Origin: Morella rubra
Taxonomy: Eukaryota > Streptophyta > Magnoliopsida > Fagales > Myricaceae
Assembly: GCA_003952965.2 (NCBI GenBank)
Contig: CM025849.1
Span: forward strand, 33,527,010 to 33,591,009
Length of the DNA stretch: 64,000 nucleotides
Direction of reading: 5' to 3'
The notes beneath the pieces were generated by a model that worked only from the letters and a program-made list of their open reading frames with translations, did no database searches and had not been told where the DNA came from. Both the position numbers and the translations under genes were made by a program. This document shows, piece after piece, positions 24,801-37,166 of the stretch (within the stretch, counting starts at the first letter, position 1; each line of letters starts with the position of its first letter).

Positions 24801-26152
24801 TCCAAAAGTGTACATTTTTCTTATGTATCTAAGTTCAAGATATTTTACAACAAAGTTTTTTTTATTCAAGGGTTTACAGAGGAGTTAGGTGACTCTCTGT
24901 AAAATTGGTAAGGTAATAACTTAGAAATATCGCACTTGTATGCACGCAACCTTGATCCTTGACTCTAATCTCAAAATGAAGTCATGATTAATATTATTTG
25001 GGGGGAAGACATCACCACCAACCTCTGGAGGTCTGAATGATGATTATACCGAGGTTTTTTCCATTTGACATAATCTTAGACAAAGCCGAGGTTGTCAGGT
25101 GTATCTGATGACAGTACCTCGGTCGAAGACAGTTTTATAGTAGATGCATACGAGATTATTTACCTAATGTAAAAAAAAGATTGATTTATCCAACTTTCAG
25201 TAAAAGAAAATCTAGGACGAATACCTGTTAACGAGGTTAGACTGATATTTGTGTGGCACGTAAAGAAAAGAAAAGAATAGAATGATGTGGTTCCAAATAT
25301 ATGAGAAAATAGGATAAGAAGAAGCGAAGATCCTAGTTTGTGAGAAATAGCTAGAAATGATAGTTAATGAACCAGACCATGAAACAAATCAGTTCCTCCC
25401 TCCTTTTGTCTGAAAGAAAAAGGACGAATATCTGTGCTTTCTTTTTTTAAGAAGGAAAAGGTCGTGCTGGTGGGATATGCATAGAAGAACACCGGGACAA
25501 ATTGGAACATAACAGCCACCAAACTGTAGATGAGGGAGTAGCATGCTGCGCACCTTTTGGTTTTTATATCTATATATCTGATTTTGGAGATTTTAGTATT
25601 CTGTTTACCTTCACAGGATAATGGCACAGCAGTGGAAGTTTACTCAAATCTCCAGTCTCTGCATAAAGAACCTCATTCAAAGGACATTTTGAGACACTGC
25701 ATTTGTATTGCACAGAAGAGCAAACGAATTCAGTGACTTTACATTGAAATATGTTGCATTAATGAATACAAGGAAAAGATATATAACAGGGTGTATCTGG
25801 GTTCCTTCCGGTTCTTACTCTGAATTAGCAGGTGAAATCATAGCGACCCAATCATGCTCCTGAGGATTCAAAACTCCACTAACCGTGACTGTGACATTCT
25901 CCTCATCCGAGAGGTTGGAATTTGGGTTCAGGCTTATTTGGATCAAAGGGCTTGAATCAGGACAGTAGGATAAATTTCTTCTAGTTACTACCCGAAAACC
26001 AGACATTGAAGTGTAATGTTGGTGCTCAATAATAGAGTTGATAATTGCAGAAGGCAGAGACCACGGAAAGCAAGGAGAAGGAGAAGAAGAAAGAAGATGA
26101 ATAATATGGATAAAGATTTGAAAACCCAAGAAGAAGAATGAGAAGGTTCCAT
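18813..26152 (-). pseudogene. PAP copy C: PAP27-like pseudogene lacking exon 6
   Basis: Exons on the minus strand: 25819-26152, 25609-25696, 22642-22908, 22396-22504, 22052-22166, exon 6 absent, 21395-21582, 20858-21046, 20687-20754, 20313-20403, 20047-20232, 19856-19928, 18813-19007. It is the partner of copy D. A 900-bp deletion with its junction at 21843/21844 removed exon 6 (133 nt), which encodes the GDMG metal-site motif; skipping it also shifts the frame. Other lesions are the leader-codon base loss shared with D, two single-base gains in exon 8 (about 20870 and 20973) and an 8-bp loss in exon 12 (about 19923). A 3-nt in-frame loss is in exon 11. A GA-microsatellite expansion at the 3' end removed the stop used by D, so the last exon reads on to 18813. 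Confidence 0.85.
23382..23750 (-). mobile_element. 5'-truncated L1-type LINE in intron 2 of PAP copy C
   Basis: This is the duplicated counterpart of the insertion at 7227-7591 in copy D. It has the same poly(T) left edge and the same flanking direct repeats. The left repeat has gained one base (GATTGTGGTG instead of GATTGGGTG-type sequence). It is non-coding remnant sequence. Confidence 0.78.
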
Positions 26153-27450
26153 GAGAGACATATGCAGGCTTGATATGGAGGGAGTTCTCATTTTGAAGCA
26201 GAATATAAAAAGCTTTTTGATTCTCTGGTCTTTTTACTCTGATTTGGTTGGCAAGAAAAAAAAAAGGAACTTTATGAGAAGTTGGGCTGATGTTAGGTTA
26301 GGACAAGAATGTGGCTATGGACCACATATATGTGGAAGATAGGAGTTGTATCTTTTGGGGCTATGTGGAGGTTTAGTTGCTTACGCAAGATTGTTGGCTC
26401 TACATGCTACTTTTGTCTGATTCATTAGGTTTGTCAGACTTTGGCTTATATGAATTTTTTTTAATACTGTTAGTGTAAAGTTTCGAACAATATGAATCAT
26501 ACAACGGAATACATCTGTTATGTTTATCTGTCTATAGCGCAATTCAAACAGAAACTTGCAGAATATCCTGATCTGACTTGTATATCTATTTACTTCACGT
26601 GGTAAATTTTTTGAGGTTTGCTAGATGGCTTTTCAGGGGCTAGATATTTGCTTTTGAAGAGCTAGTATTTAACTAGCTTTTGATATTCTGCAGTCCCCTT
26701 AAGACAATATTTTGAGTTCCCGAGCAGTAACAAAATACTTAATGGAAAATGTAAGAGGGAGAATTAGATGCACGGAATTAATTCCTTTTTTCTTTTGCTG
26801 GTGTGGAAAAACAACAAAGGTTTTATGTCATTCATGAACATTTATAGCAGCAGAAAAGGGCTGGTAATCACCTTGTATTGAGATTATTTTGTAAAGCATT
26901 TTTCCTCTTGGCCCTGTAAGGGAAACAATTTTACCTCTCGTAGCAGCCGTCTCGTATACAGAGCTGTTTGCTAAAGCAAATTTTGGAGCCCCCAAAAGTT
27001 GCCATGAATCAATATTTCAGCAAAAACAAAAAGCAAAAAAACAAAAGAACATACCAGATCTAATCCAACAGTCCTCCTTTGTTTTATTAATTTTTAGTAA
27101 TGCCCTCAAAATTCCACAACACATATAATAGGCTACACAAGGGGAGTAGCCCTTCCCCTGTATTGCTTATTTCAGTCAAAGTCAACACCAATACCTTTTT
27201 TTTTTTTCCTCCTAAAGAGACAAACAGTGGTACAATTGATATAAAAAAAAAAATGGCATTATGTAAAAGCAGTGTCTAAATCAACTTTTCACTCCATATT
27301 ATTTTTCCACAAAAGAGATCGAGGCATTTTATTTGAAAAGAAGCCTGCAGAGTAAAGCTGCCGCCTACTGGGAAAATTCTTGCTGGGGAGGAGATACTCA
27401 ATCTATCTTACCCCCTCTCCCCCTTCCCTCTCTCTGGAGGGAGGACCTTT
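26153..27450. other. Intergenic region between PAP copies C and B
   Basis: This is the counterpart of 10096-11398, nearly identical in sequence. It holds the upstream side of copy C and the 3' flank of copy B. No gene is seen. Confidence 0.7.
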
Positions 27451-30400
27451 CTATTTGATTATGCGGAAGCTGTCCTCAACATTTCTTGTGATTGAGTCCA
27501 CAAACTGCAAAAATAAAGGAAAAAAGGCTTAGGCAACCAGAGGAATATATAAAGATAATTTTCTCTTTCTTTGGGTTTTCTTTATAGTAATTCTCAACTC
27601 TTCTAAGATCAAAAATAAATTTTTGTTAAGATTCTGTGCTGCATTAAAAGAAAGTGATACTAAGTTTAAACGTGACTTATCAATCATTAACATCAAAATT
27701 ATCATGGATTCTTTCATAATAGTATCAATTTCAGACTTCTGCAATACATACGCAGTGTATGATCAATTACCTTTTGACAATATATTGTCTTCCAAATAAC
27801 GTTTAGATGGTTTTTTTTTTCAAATAAATGTTTGATCATTTTCTCACACTTCTCTAAAATTGTTAAACAGCCTTGTCCCCCGTTGTTAGTCTTCATGGTG
27901 GTGTGAACTGACCTCCCAATATAACTCTGTCGCGGTCACGTTGACTCTACGTAGCCAAATTCAGAAATCCTCACTAAACTCCAGCTATTTGTCTGTTGAT
28001 AAGCAAGAACATGTAAATTTTTGGAAGTTTATTTATAAAACATGAAGTGTAAATATTTGCACGAGGATAAGGAGAAATGCTCACATTGGTGAAGTTGTCC
28101 AAGGTGAAGCCAGCCATACCAATAATTGCCTGCACAGGGGCACTGTAGTTGGTGTTGTTATATGTGTCAACCCCATTTGCATCTTTTGTAGGCACGGCCA
28201 AGCATTGTCCTTGGTAAACGGCGCAAGTTCTCTCATAATTATGAACATGACCAAATAGAGCCAGATCAACCTAGTCCACATTCCCAAAATTAAATATTAG
28301 AGAGCAGCAAAAGGTCATGACCAGCTTGATGATCCTAAGCCAGCCCAAGTACTTTACCTTGTACTGAAGAAGTAGTGGTTCTACAGCAACAACAAATAGC
28401 GGATCAACACTGGTGACTGGATTTGAAGAGGTATACATTGGTCTGTGCCTGCAGTCATTGAATGTTATGCTTCACTATAACTTCGGCAAACTAGAAGATA
28501 TCTTCAAACATGGTATTATATCTGTCACACAATTTCAAGGCGCATGCAGCATTTAAAATTCTATTGGAAAAACTTAAGGAAAAGTGACCAAAATATAATC
28601 TAGACTAGCTATTACAGGTTAAGGATATTGATCCGACCATTCAGTTTTACTATACTCACCCCATAAAAATCAACCATGGAGTTTTTGATCGATTAACCGA
28701 ACCCATGTCTGCCGCCATCCAATTATACTGCATTAATTCAGTATGCCCGTGACATTAGTAAGAGAAAATAGTGATATTAAATCATATAATAGAGAGACCG
28801 GCCATGAAAAGACTTAGGATAATATATAGCTCAAGAGATGAGCTTCCTTAGCAAATTAAATACCTGCTCGGATCCCACCGACCAATCATGCTCCGTTGAA
28901 ATTACTGTAAAGTGAACACTAGCTTGTTCTATCGAATACCATGGCTTATCCATCGCTGGGGTTGGCATTTGGAAATAAGTCTCATAAGCAACTCCACATT
29001 CTCCACCTGAATCAGGAGTTATATATACTGAACCAGAGCCTGCATAGTCCCTGGAAAAACCAAAAAAAAAATCAAGGAAGGATTAGAAGAGGAGTGATAA
29101 CATAATTGCGATTAATCCTGTATGTATTTGAACGCTTAGCAAACCAATTTGAGAATGGATACAAATCGTAACAAAGAGCTATTTAGTGCTCTTGGTAAAA
29201 AGGAAATTGGGTGAAGAATATGTTCTTGAGAGAGAGAGAGTTTTGATGATTGGTATGTTAATTACTGATCTCAAAGGAAAATTCCAGACCTATTGCTCTT
29301 AGTTACTTATGCAATTTTAGCTTAATCACTAAATCGATCATCACAAAGTGTAATTCCTCGACCATTATTTAGACTCAAAAAACCAAATAATTTGAAGAGG
29401 ATTGGAGTCCTTAAAATGAATAGATACGTTATAACCTCCCATGATTTTCATTCCAGTTTGCTTGTAGTTAATTACAGGTATTGCATTATTTACCCAAAAA
29501 AAGAAACCTTACCTCTCGTGGTTTCCAATCGCAGTCATGTAAGAAACTTTGGAAGCCACCGGTTTGATAAGTGAAAGGAAGAAGTCCCACTCAACTAAGA
29601 AGCCTGTTGCGTAGCTTATATCTCCAATATGGAAGATGGAATCCACATTTACAGAATTCACTTGGTCAGTCACGGCATTAATCACCGAGATAGATCCCGG
29701 CTATATGCATCAAGAAACGAAAAAAATGTCTAGTTAGTATGTAGCAATAATATATAGTTTGTACTTTTTTCAATATGGTTTACTTGCGCATGCAACATAT
29801 ATATATGTACATGGTATCTGTATCTTTTTGTCACTTATACGCAATTATATGCATCCTACCTGAATGTAGTGTTCGACTGAAGAATCAAAAGGTGCCTTTC
29901 CCATGTCAGCATATGCAATAAAATACAGTTGATCTGATCCTCCAGCAGGTGGAGTCCGAAATTCAATTTCATCACTCCAGCCATAAGTATCACTGCATTA
30001 TATTTAAATAATGTTACTTATATGAAAATAAATCAAGTTCAATATTAAATATATCCTTTGATAGCTTGTCTTACATAATGTGGACCGTTACCTCATTGAC
30101 AATGTAGAAGTTTTGGAATGCCCTATATATAAACATGTAGATGCTATTATACCTTCCATATCTGTAGAAGAAGGTGCTTGAAGGCTGAAGTCCTTTCATT
30201 ATTGCTGAATGAATGAATCCTGGATCATGCCACCCGAAGTCTGCTGCTGGACTTGGTAGATCTGAATCTATAATCAGTTTGATAATTGTAGTGAGAGATC
30301 TAATTAAAAGGTGTATAATTGTAGATAAAACTAGAAGGGCGATAATTAATATAATGTTACTTTTTCTTTTTCCAAGTTCGCTTGACATGTAACAAATTGT

Positions 30401-32745
30401 CTATAGAGAAGCGAATGATGATAATATGGACGTATTTAGAACTCACTGGTGCACATATCAGCCTGTGTAAAGGTACTGACAACTGAAGTTTGTGACATGC
30501 CATTGCCATATTGCACTTGTTGAGGTGCCCCATTACCACTGACCCAGGTTAATCGCATCTGCACCATCAGTCACGATATTAATTAATGTTGTGTTATGCT
30601 CTCTTTGGCTACTAATTAAGCTAGATTATCTCTTTTATATTTGCCAAAGTTTGTTATATTGGTTAACCAAATTGGCAACAAGGACTTGATAACAAACAAT
30701 AAAAAGAGGTTGGTTTGCCACTTACTGATGCCCCAGATGAATCTATGCTTGAGAGATGTCCATTGAGTGGCATGTTTGGATTAGCAAAAGTCAGAGGGCT
30801 GGACCTAGTTAGAATGCAAGGTATGTCGAATCCACCAGTGAAGAACACAAATTCAATGTCGGTTCTTATGTTTACAACCTGGAATGTTATGGAACCGTTG
30901 CACGTGGACACAATGCAGTTGCCAAACAGATCATGTACTTGGCATTGCTTGTTTTTGCAACTCAGATAGTTGGGATCATTGCTCACGTACTGCGCCTGCA
31001 ATTTTCGACATCAATGTAATATTAGAATATTAATATATGGATGTCAGTTTCATGCATAGTGGGTCAACAGAGAGTTAAATATTGTTTGAGTGCCTAGAAT
31101 CTAATGCTTGGCTAATGATTTTAAAAACGCTTTATTTATTTATTTTTAAAATATTTTCCAATCAAAACATGAAAAAAAAAATTTAATCTTCAATAAAATT
31201 TTCTATCTAATCATTGTCTTTAATTTCTGTAAAAAAACAACACAAAAATCAATAAAAACTCCTCTCACAAAAACTTTATATCCAAACATACTTTTTTACT
31301 CTCGCATTTTTCAAGAGAATAAATTTAAAAAACTTCATTTCCAACTTACATCATTTATGTGGGCCTTACTATTCTCACAAACACTTAAAAAATCATATCT
31401 AAAATTTTTTCTTAATCATTACAAAAAAAAACATTTTCAAAATCAAACCAAACATGGCCTTACGGAAAGTGATAATTTCATCTCAAGGAAACCTCAAACA
31501 CGAGTTTAAACTTAAACGACAATTATTTAATTGAGTTATTTGGACAATCAGCTTGATGCACGTGCGCATGTGAAAGGCCACACGGAATGCGTTTTCCGAT
31601 CGAGATGAAATGATGTTTTTTAAGATGATAATTAAGGCCATGGGCTCAAGTCTTTTTGTTCTCATTTTAGTTTGGTGAGTACTCAATCTTACTGATCCTA
31701 TTGAAGTACTTTTTTTTTTTCTAAATAAACTTTATTAGGCATTAGAACAAACTCAAGGTGGAATCCTCGGTTGTCATAGATGAGAATAGAAACCGAAATA
31801 ATAGAGGAAGGGATCGTCTCAACAAGATTTTCGACTAAAGTTCAACTAGCAAATTGATGGGCCGCCGAATTAACATGACGCTTTACATGATTAAAAGACC
31901 AAAATCAATGACTACCTCAGGTTCAAGGGATCCTATTGAAATATTGATGTGTTTTGGTCACAACGTAACTATTTAATTTAGTCGTACTGAACAATTTTTT
32001 TTTTTTTTTGCTTTTTAAATATTGGCCACCTTTGCCAATAATATTTTTCTGATCATGAGCAACTTATGTTGGTATATATACTCCATCTCCATGGTCTGTT
32101 ATACATGTAAGGACGTGCCAATAGACAATCTCTGACACATGCAGATGATTCATTCATTCGCAAAACATGCAGTAATAATGTAAATGCCTTATTCATGTAT
32201 TTATATCCTAATTTATATGAGTATTCACCTTGACAGGATATTGGCACAGTAGAGGAAGACTACTAGTATCGCCAGTCTGTAAATAATAAGCCTTACTTGA
32301 TGGACAATCTGTAACGCTGTATTTTTATATATACATGAATTAGAACAGACAAAAGCTAAATTTCAACACAAAATGTATAATGACTAAAGTTTCAAAAATG
32401 AGTTTCTTACTTTTCAGAAGAAGGCGAAATCATGGCAACCCAATCACTACTATCAGGGATTAAAACTCCACTAACAGTAACCGTGAGGTATTCAACATCT
32501 GACATGGGAGTGTTTGGACTAACAGTAATTCGGAGATAAGGGTTTGGATCAGGACACGTCAGTAACTTCCTTCTGTTTACTACACGGAAGTCGGATATAG
32601 CAGTATAATTACGGTGCTCATCTAGAGACCGGGCAGCCAAAGGATGCAAGGATGATGCTGCATAAGAAGTTGTTGAATAATAACCAAGAATGGCCGTGAG
32701 CAAAAGAAGTAATTTTAGGATGCCAGAAGAAGACGAAGGATCCAT
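27451..32745 (-). CDS. PAP copy B: probable inactive purple acid phosphatase 27-like, the most complete copy
   Basis: Thirteen coding exons on the minus strand: 32411-32745, 32229-32316, 30726-30995, 30447-30558, 30153-30261, 29860-29992, 29513-29700, 28864-29050, 28660-28727, 28358-28448, 28085-28270, 27913-27992, 27451-27504. Repaired length is 633 aa, normal for the family. The start at MDPSSSSG precedes a hydrophobic leader (residues 1-30). The metallophosphatase core shows GDISY (about 374-378), GNHER (407-411), GHRPMY (about 497) and GHVHNYER (about 534). The first motif reads ADMG instead of GDMG (about 331), keeping the Asp ligand. One base is lost in exon 12 (about 27950; GTAAGAG became GTAGAG). 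That gives a stop five codons later and removes roughly the last 30 residues. Intron 2 contains a MITE and a truncated LINE that E lacks. Members are secreted metallophosphoesterases whose 'inactive' label is by homology. Confidence 0.82.
31094..31461. mobile_element. MITE-like element in intron 2 of PAP copy B
   Basis: An AT-rich block of about 370 bp is present in B but absent at the matching place in E (about 15655). Its ends are imperfect inverted repeats: the left has TGCTTGGCTAATGATTTT and the reverse complement of the right has TGTTTGGTTTGATTTT. There is no coding sequence. The exact target duplication was not resolved, so the superfamily is left open. Confidence 0.65.
31694..31943 (-). 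mobile_element. 5'-truncated LINE in intron 2 of PAP copy B
   Basis: Near-identical 15-bp repeats, GATCCTATTGAAGTA (31694-31708) and GATCCTATTGAAATA (31929-31943), flank a 220-bp insert with a T-run at its left edge, which is a minus-strand poly(A) tail. The minus strand translates into a LINE RNase H-like tail: a VNSAAHQFAS-like segment, a stop, then LVENLVETIPSS. It differs from the LINE in copies C and D and is absent from E. Confidence 0.78.
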
Positions 32746-32832
32746 TAGAAAAGAAAGAAACAGACCAAAAGCAAGGAGCAAAAGAAGTGAATAGAGAAGA
32801 ATTTAATGATTCTTGAGGTTCTCTATGCTGCC

Positions 32833-32840
32833 TTATAAAG
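32833..32840 (-). promoter_or_regulatory. Candidate TATA box of PAP copy B
   Basis: Minus-strand CTTTATAAGG lies about 90 nt upstream of the copy B start codon. Copy A has the similar CTTTATAAGA in the same context (followed by TGGC/AGC and preceded by GTGC), so the two share a promoter type. Confidence 0.5.
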
Positions 32841-33389
32841 CACACAGATGCGGTTAATGCATATTAGGCCAATGCTTGGTAGGGAAGTATAGTTTCGGTA
32901 AGTGCCGTTGTTAGATAGGTTTATACTAGGGATGCAGCAACTCTACCCATCCTCCTTTTTTATAACTTGTAAACTGCCTTAACGTGCGCCTGAATTAATC
33001 TTCCCTTTTTGACTGGTTTTTGGTTGTCACTCGAAACTGCATGTATTATATATTGTAAGCTTGGTGCAAAACTCTTAATTAACCACCTAAACAAGGGAGA
33101 GGGTTTTGTTTTGTTTATCTCCATATCCAAAGACTCTTTATAGGTGGAGCTATATTTCGGTTTAAAATTCGGTTGTTACCTTGGGGGAATTACAAGAACT
33201 TAATTTCAGATCATCTGTTGAAAGCTCAATTTGTCCAAAACTACATCATGCGCAAAACCCCGGAATTATTTTTTAGATCCTCTAGAAAAGTACTGCTCTC
33301 TCTCTCACACAGCTATAATATTAGTGCATGAACTCTAATTTTCTTATTGTATATATGAAGTTTTTTCGTTTTTAAGCTCCAAACAATTA

Positions 33390-33655
33390 CCTATCACCGG
33401 GTTGCCTCAACAGTTAGGCTGAATCTGGGAGTCTGGACTGTGTGAATGAGGCATACAGTCCCAGGTTCAATTTCTCACGAAATCATACTAGAGCCTACCT
33501 AACTAGCAGTTGTGGGGGCGATGTGTATGTGCTAGATCTGCGGGGCTTGTTTTGCTCTCTAAGCAGGATCAGTGCGTCCCAACTGGACTAGGTCTGTTTT
33601 AGCCCAATACACAGATTGAGTGGAACAGATTTCGCTTGTTAAAAAAAAAAAAAGT
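33390..33655 (+). mobile_element. tRNA-derived SINE-like element
   Basis: The 5' part has GTTGCCTCAACAGTTAGGC, fitting a degenerate pol III A box. About 50 nt later comes GGTTCAATTTC, fitting a B box (consensus GGTTCRANNCC). The unrelated body ends in a run of 13 A residues near 33640-33652. A related, more decayed fragment lies near 48828. No clear target duplication was seen. Confidence 0.6.
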
Positions 33656-36407
33656 TGTGTTTTTCCATTAGTTAGATTTTGTAAATTTCAGGTACATTTA
33701 GTCAGATATTACAATAAACTAAGGAAAATAAATAAATAAATGGAATTCCAAACACTTATGGGTACGTACCTTGGTGGCAAAATTAAATATTTTTAAAAGC
33801 ATCACATGATTTCTGATCCCCATCTTCACACGATCAGAGTCTTTACTATATGATTTCCAAACAATGATTAGATAATTAGGAGATAACATAGAATAGCTAG
33901 AAACCTTTCTACAAAATCATCAAGATTAATGTGCCTCTGTTTCTCACAAGCACACCACTTAAAACCTAAGTCTCTGATCTTTTTTTAAGTGAACCAATCT
34001 TTAACCATCATGACCTTGTCTTAAAAAATTTATAGGTACGTACTCGGATAAAATATCCAAAAGGGAATAAGTATCTCCACCCTCCCAGTGCATATTCTGC
34101 CACAGCTGTATCAGAATGGGATAGCACAAGAGCTCCTCTTATTCCAGTTTCAACAGATCTATTACTCCTAACCCTCCAGGTTTTTTTTTTTTTAATTTAC
34201 TTTGAGGTAATATCGAGGGAATGAATAGTACTTAACCATCCATATAAAGGACATGAACTCCCACTTCTGAATCAGAAAAAGAACATGCGATTTAGATGCT
34301 TCTGATCTTTTCTGTTCTTTGCTTCCAAAGAACCAAATTTTAAAAATATATATATATATCATTTTCTTTGGCTTTTGATCATTGATAAATAATTTATATC
34401 TTTCTTTTTGTTTCTCCCCAGAAAGAAGTTAAAAAACAATTTGTATCAGAAATTCTTTAACATCCCATATGACTTCACCTTTGAAAGGTGGAGAAACACC
34501 CCTGAACACAAAGTTTGGTGACAAGTGTTAACTCATTTATTTGTAAGGTATTTAGCATGAGTATTTCTGTGAGAGAGCAATTTAGGTTAGTATTTATTGT
34601 CACAGCATAACAGTATTTGGAGTATCGGCTATAAAGTTGGCTAGCACGGGCCAGGACTGCCTTGAAGTTTGAAGGGCGTATTTTTCACCACAGCTTGAGC
34701 TAGTTGCGCTTAGTGGTCTTAATCTCTGCAGAGGACTTAGGGAGTCACTTCCAATCTCTTGAGAGGAGTATACTCTGTAATCTGAAAACCTCTGTATTGG
34801 CCAAAATGTTCAAGACAGATTGACGCTCAGATCATGGGTTTCTGACGCTGGCCTTTTGTTTTGAAAACTGCAGGGGCCTCCTATTTAAGCCTCTTTGAGG
34901 TCCTGTCTGGGGTTGCTTAAAGCTTTCAGAAGCATACTTAAAAGGATTCATCTTCAACTACAAATGGATCGAGACCATCATTTTTGCTTCCGACTCCCCT
35001 CATAAGAATTCTTGGTTTCAGAGCACACGTTCAGATTCAAACCACTTTAAATTTTGAGACAACATCTAATCGGGTCAAGGTTTTTCTAGGCCCAGACCAT
35101 GTTGTCTTTTTTGCTTAATTAGGTAACAACTTGTAATGTGCCTCGCCTTACAACAATGCTCAAGAAATAAGATAATATTATTGCCCTCAACTCTTTGTCA
35201 GAGTTGAGTAATTGGTGGGAAACGTGAAATTTGCTCAACTCTTTGTTAGATTAAGATCTGGGATCTTAAACACGTACTAGTTGAGAGTAGAAACTCTTTT
35301 CCCTAGCGTGTGTAAGTTACTTCTATGCTGTTAACAAACTTATCAAGTACGTACCCTTCTGGGTTGAGGCATGTCCTTGGCAATTCAGTGGATCATGTTG
35401 GATTCTTGGTGGCCAGATTAAGTTTTGGTATCTGATTTATCCTTCTGGTCACTGGAAGAAGGATTCTTCATCAACCCAGTTTTCACGTATAGTTTAATCT
35501 GTACCTTGAATTTTCGATCTGGAAAAGGAATTTGGTGAATCAAATTCTTCACTCCTATGATCTTATATAATATACACACACACACACCTATAGGACTGAA
35601 ATCATTTTCTTCGTATAGTTAATGGGTTGCAGTGTAAGTTGAAGCCAACTCATTGTTTAATCTAAGAAAAGGCTTTAGAACATGATTGGAGGAAAATCTC
35701 TGTTTCTTTCGTCTCTAATTTCTTTCTTTTTCTTTCTTCCTTTTAGACGGTGAAAGGAGATGGCATTGGATTCTGTTGGGTCCAGTGAATTTTTGTGTTG
35801 TGGTGGACTCCACACGGTGCGAGAAAACCAAAGGAATCAAAGCAGTGAGAAAATGGAAATATCACTTTGAGCTATCTAACTAATAATGCAATTTTAAATA
35901 GAGATCAAAACTACTACCTTTGACACATTAAGCCCACGAATTACCAAATTTTATCAATTTGCGTTTTAAAAAAGATCCAACGATCAAACTCATGCAACGT
36001 ATGTTGTGAATGAACCACATGGCACAATTTTGACCCTCAAATTTTATTTCAAGATGCAATTTGATTAATTGTGGAAATTGGAGGGCTCAATGTATCAAGA
36101 TTAATAGTTTAGACTTTTATTTGAAATTATATTGTAGTTAGAGGGCTCAAAGTGACTTTTTCCCGAATGGTTTTTTTCTTCTTCTTTTATTATGCTTTCA
36201 TTAATCTGTGAATTGCTTGACAAATGTCCTTTTAGGTATGTATGGAGCTTAATCAGAAAGCAACTTAAACAGGATTTGAAACTAAAATCTCACTCATTCC
36301 GTAACGCTACCTTATTCATAAGTATGGTGGCCTGCCTTCATTTCATAAAATTAAAAACTTTTCTACCAACAAATTTAAGAAACTCGAAATCAGAAAAAAA
36401 TAATAAA

Positions 36408-36434
36408 TAATATATATATATATATATATATATT
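36408..36434. repeat. TA dinucleotide microsatellite
   Basis: An uninterrupted alternating TA run of about 24 bp in the upstream region of the NLR gene. Confidence 0.9.
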
Positions 36435-37166
36435 GCAAATTGTTATCAAATGGCTGATGGCTGTAATATTTTCAATCGTCCTACATCAGAGAGATTAAAA
36501 AATAATAATAAAAAAAATTAAAAATTTATCAAATAGGTTTGGACCTCTGCCCTGCTGCTCTAGTTCACGGTTGAAGCTCTCAAAGAAAATTTAGCATCGA
36601 CATGGTTAAACATCAATAACCTACAGTGGGATTGCCGAATATATTCCATCGTCTAAAATAAGCTTCCAATTTCTCCCAAAACTCTCTACTTCAACAAAAG
36701 GCTTTGATATATAAGAAAACAAAAAAGGGAAACATGTCTGTTCCAAAGGGTCATCATACCTCTTCAGTTCCTTCAAAGTAAAATCGAAGGGTGAATTGGT
36801 TTTTTCATTGTATGGATAGTCCTTGGAAATCCTTTAGAAAAATTTGAAACAAAAATCTTCAATTTCTTGTTAGTCAACCAAGTTTTCAAGATTAGCTATT
36901 CCAAACGGTTGGAAAAATGCACTCTTCAACATCACTATTTGACGAACAATTAAGTCTCTGCCGTGAATTTTGGTTTCCTGACTTTGGTGGACTCCAAACC
37001 AGTCATTGAATCACAGAAAAAAGCAGCACAGTAGGAGACTGATTTTTTCTACACTTGCTGATGTTTTGACAGTGATAATTTGGAAGGTGGTTTGTCCAAT
37101 CACTTCTTCTTTTGCCTACTTCTATCATTGTGTCTTTCCTGACTATTCCTTTCTTTGAAGAAAACA

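Larger units (their letters stand above)
17611..31693. repeat. Segmental tandem duplication, unit 2 (PAP copies C and B)
   Basis: Partner of unit 1. Similarity to unit 1 stops in intron 2 of copy B, just before the truncated LINE. Exons 1-2 and the promoter of B belong to a different lineage from those of E. An additional spacer copy (16914-17610) precedes it. Confidence 0.9.
32746..37166. other. Intergenic region between PAP copy B and the NLR gene
   Basis: AT-rich DNA of 4.4 kb. It contains a tRNA-derived SINE-like element (33390-33655), a short CA run near 35574-35588 and a TA microsatellite at about 36410-36434. No convincing protein-coding gene was found, and the short open frames are not supported by similarity or splice structure. 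Confidence 0.65.
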
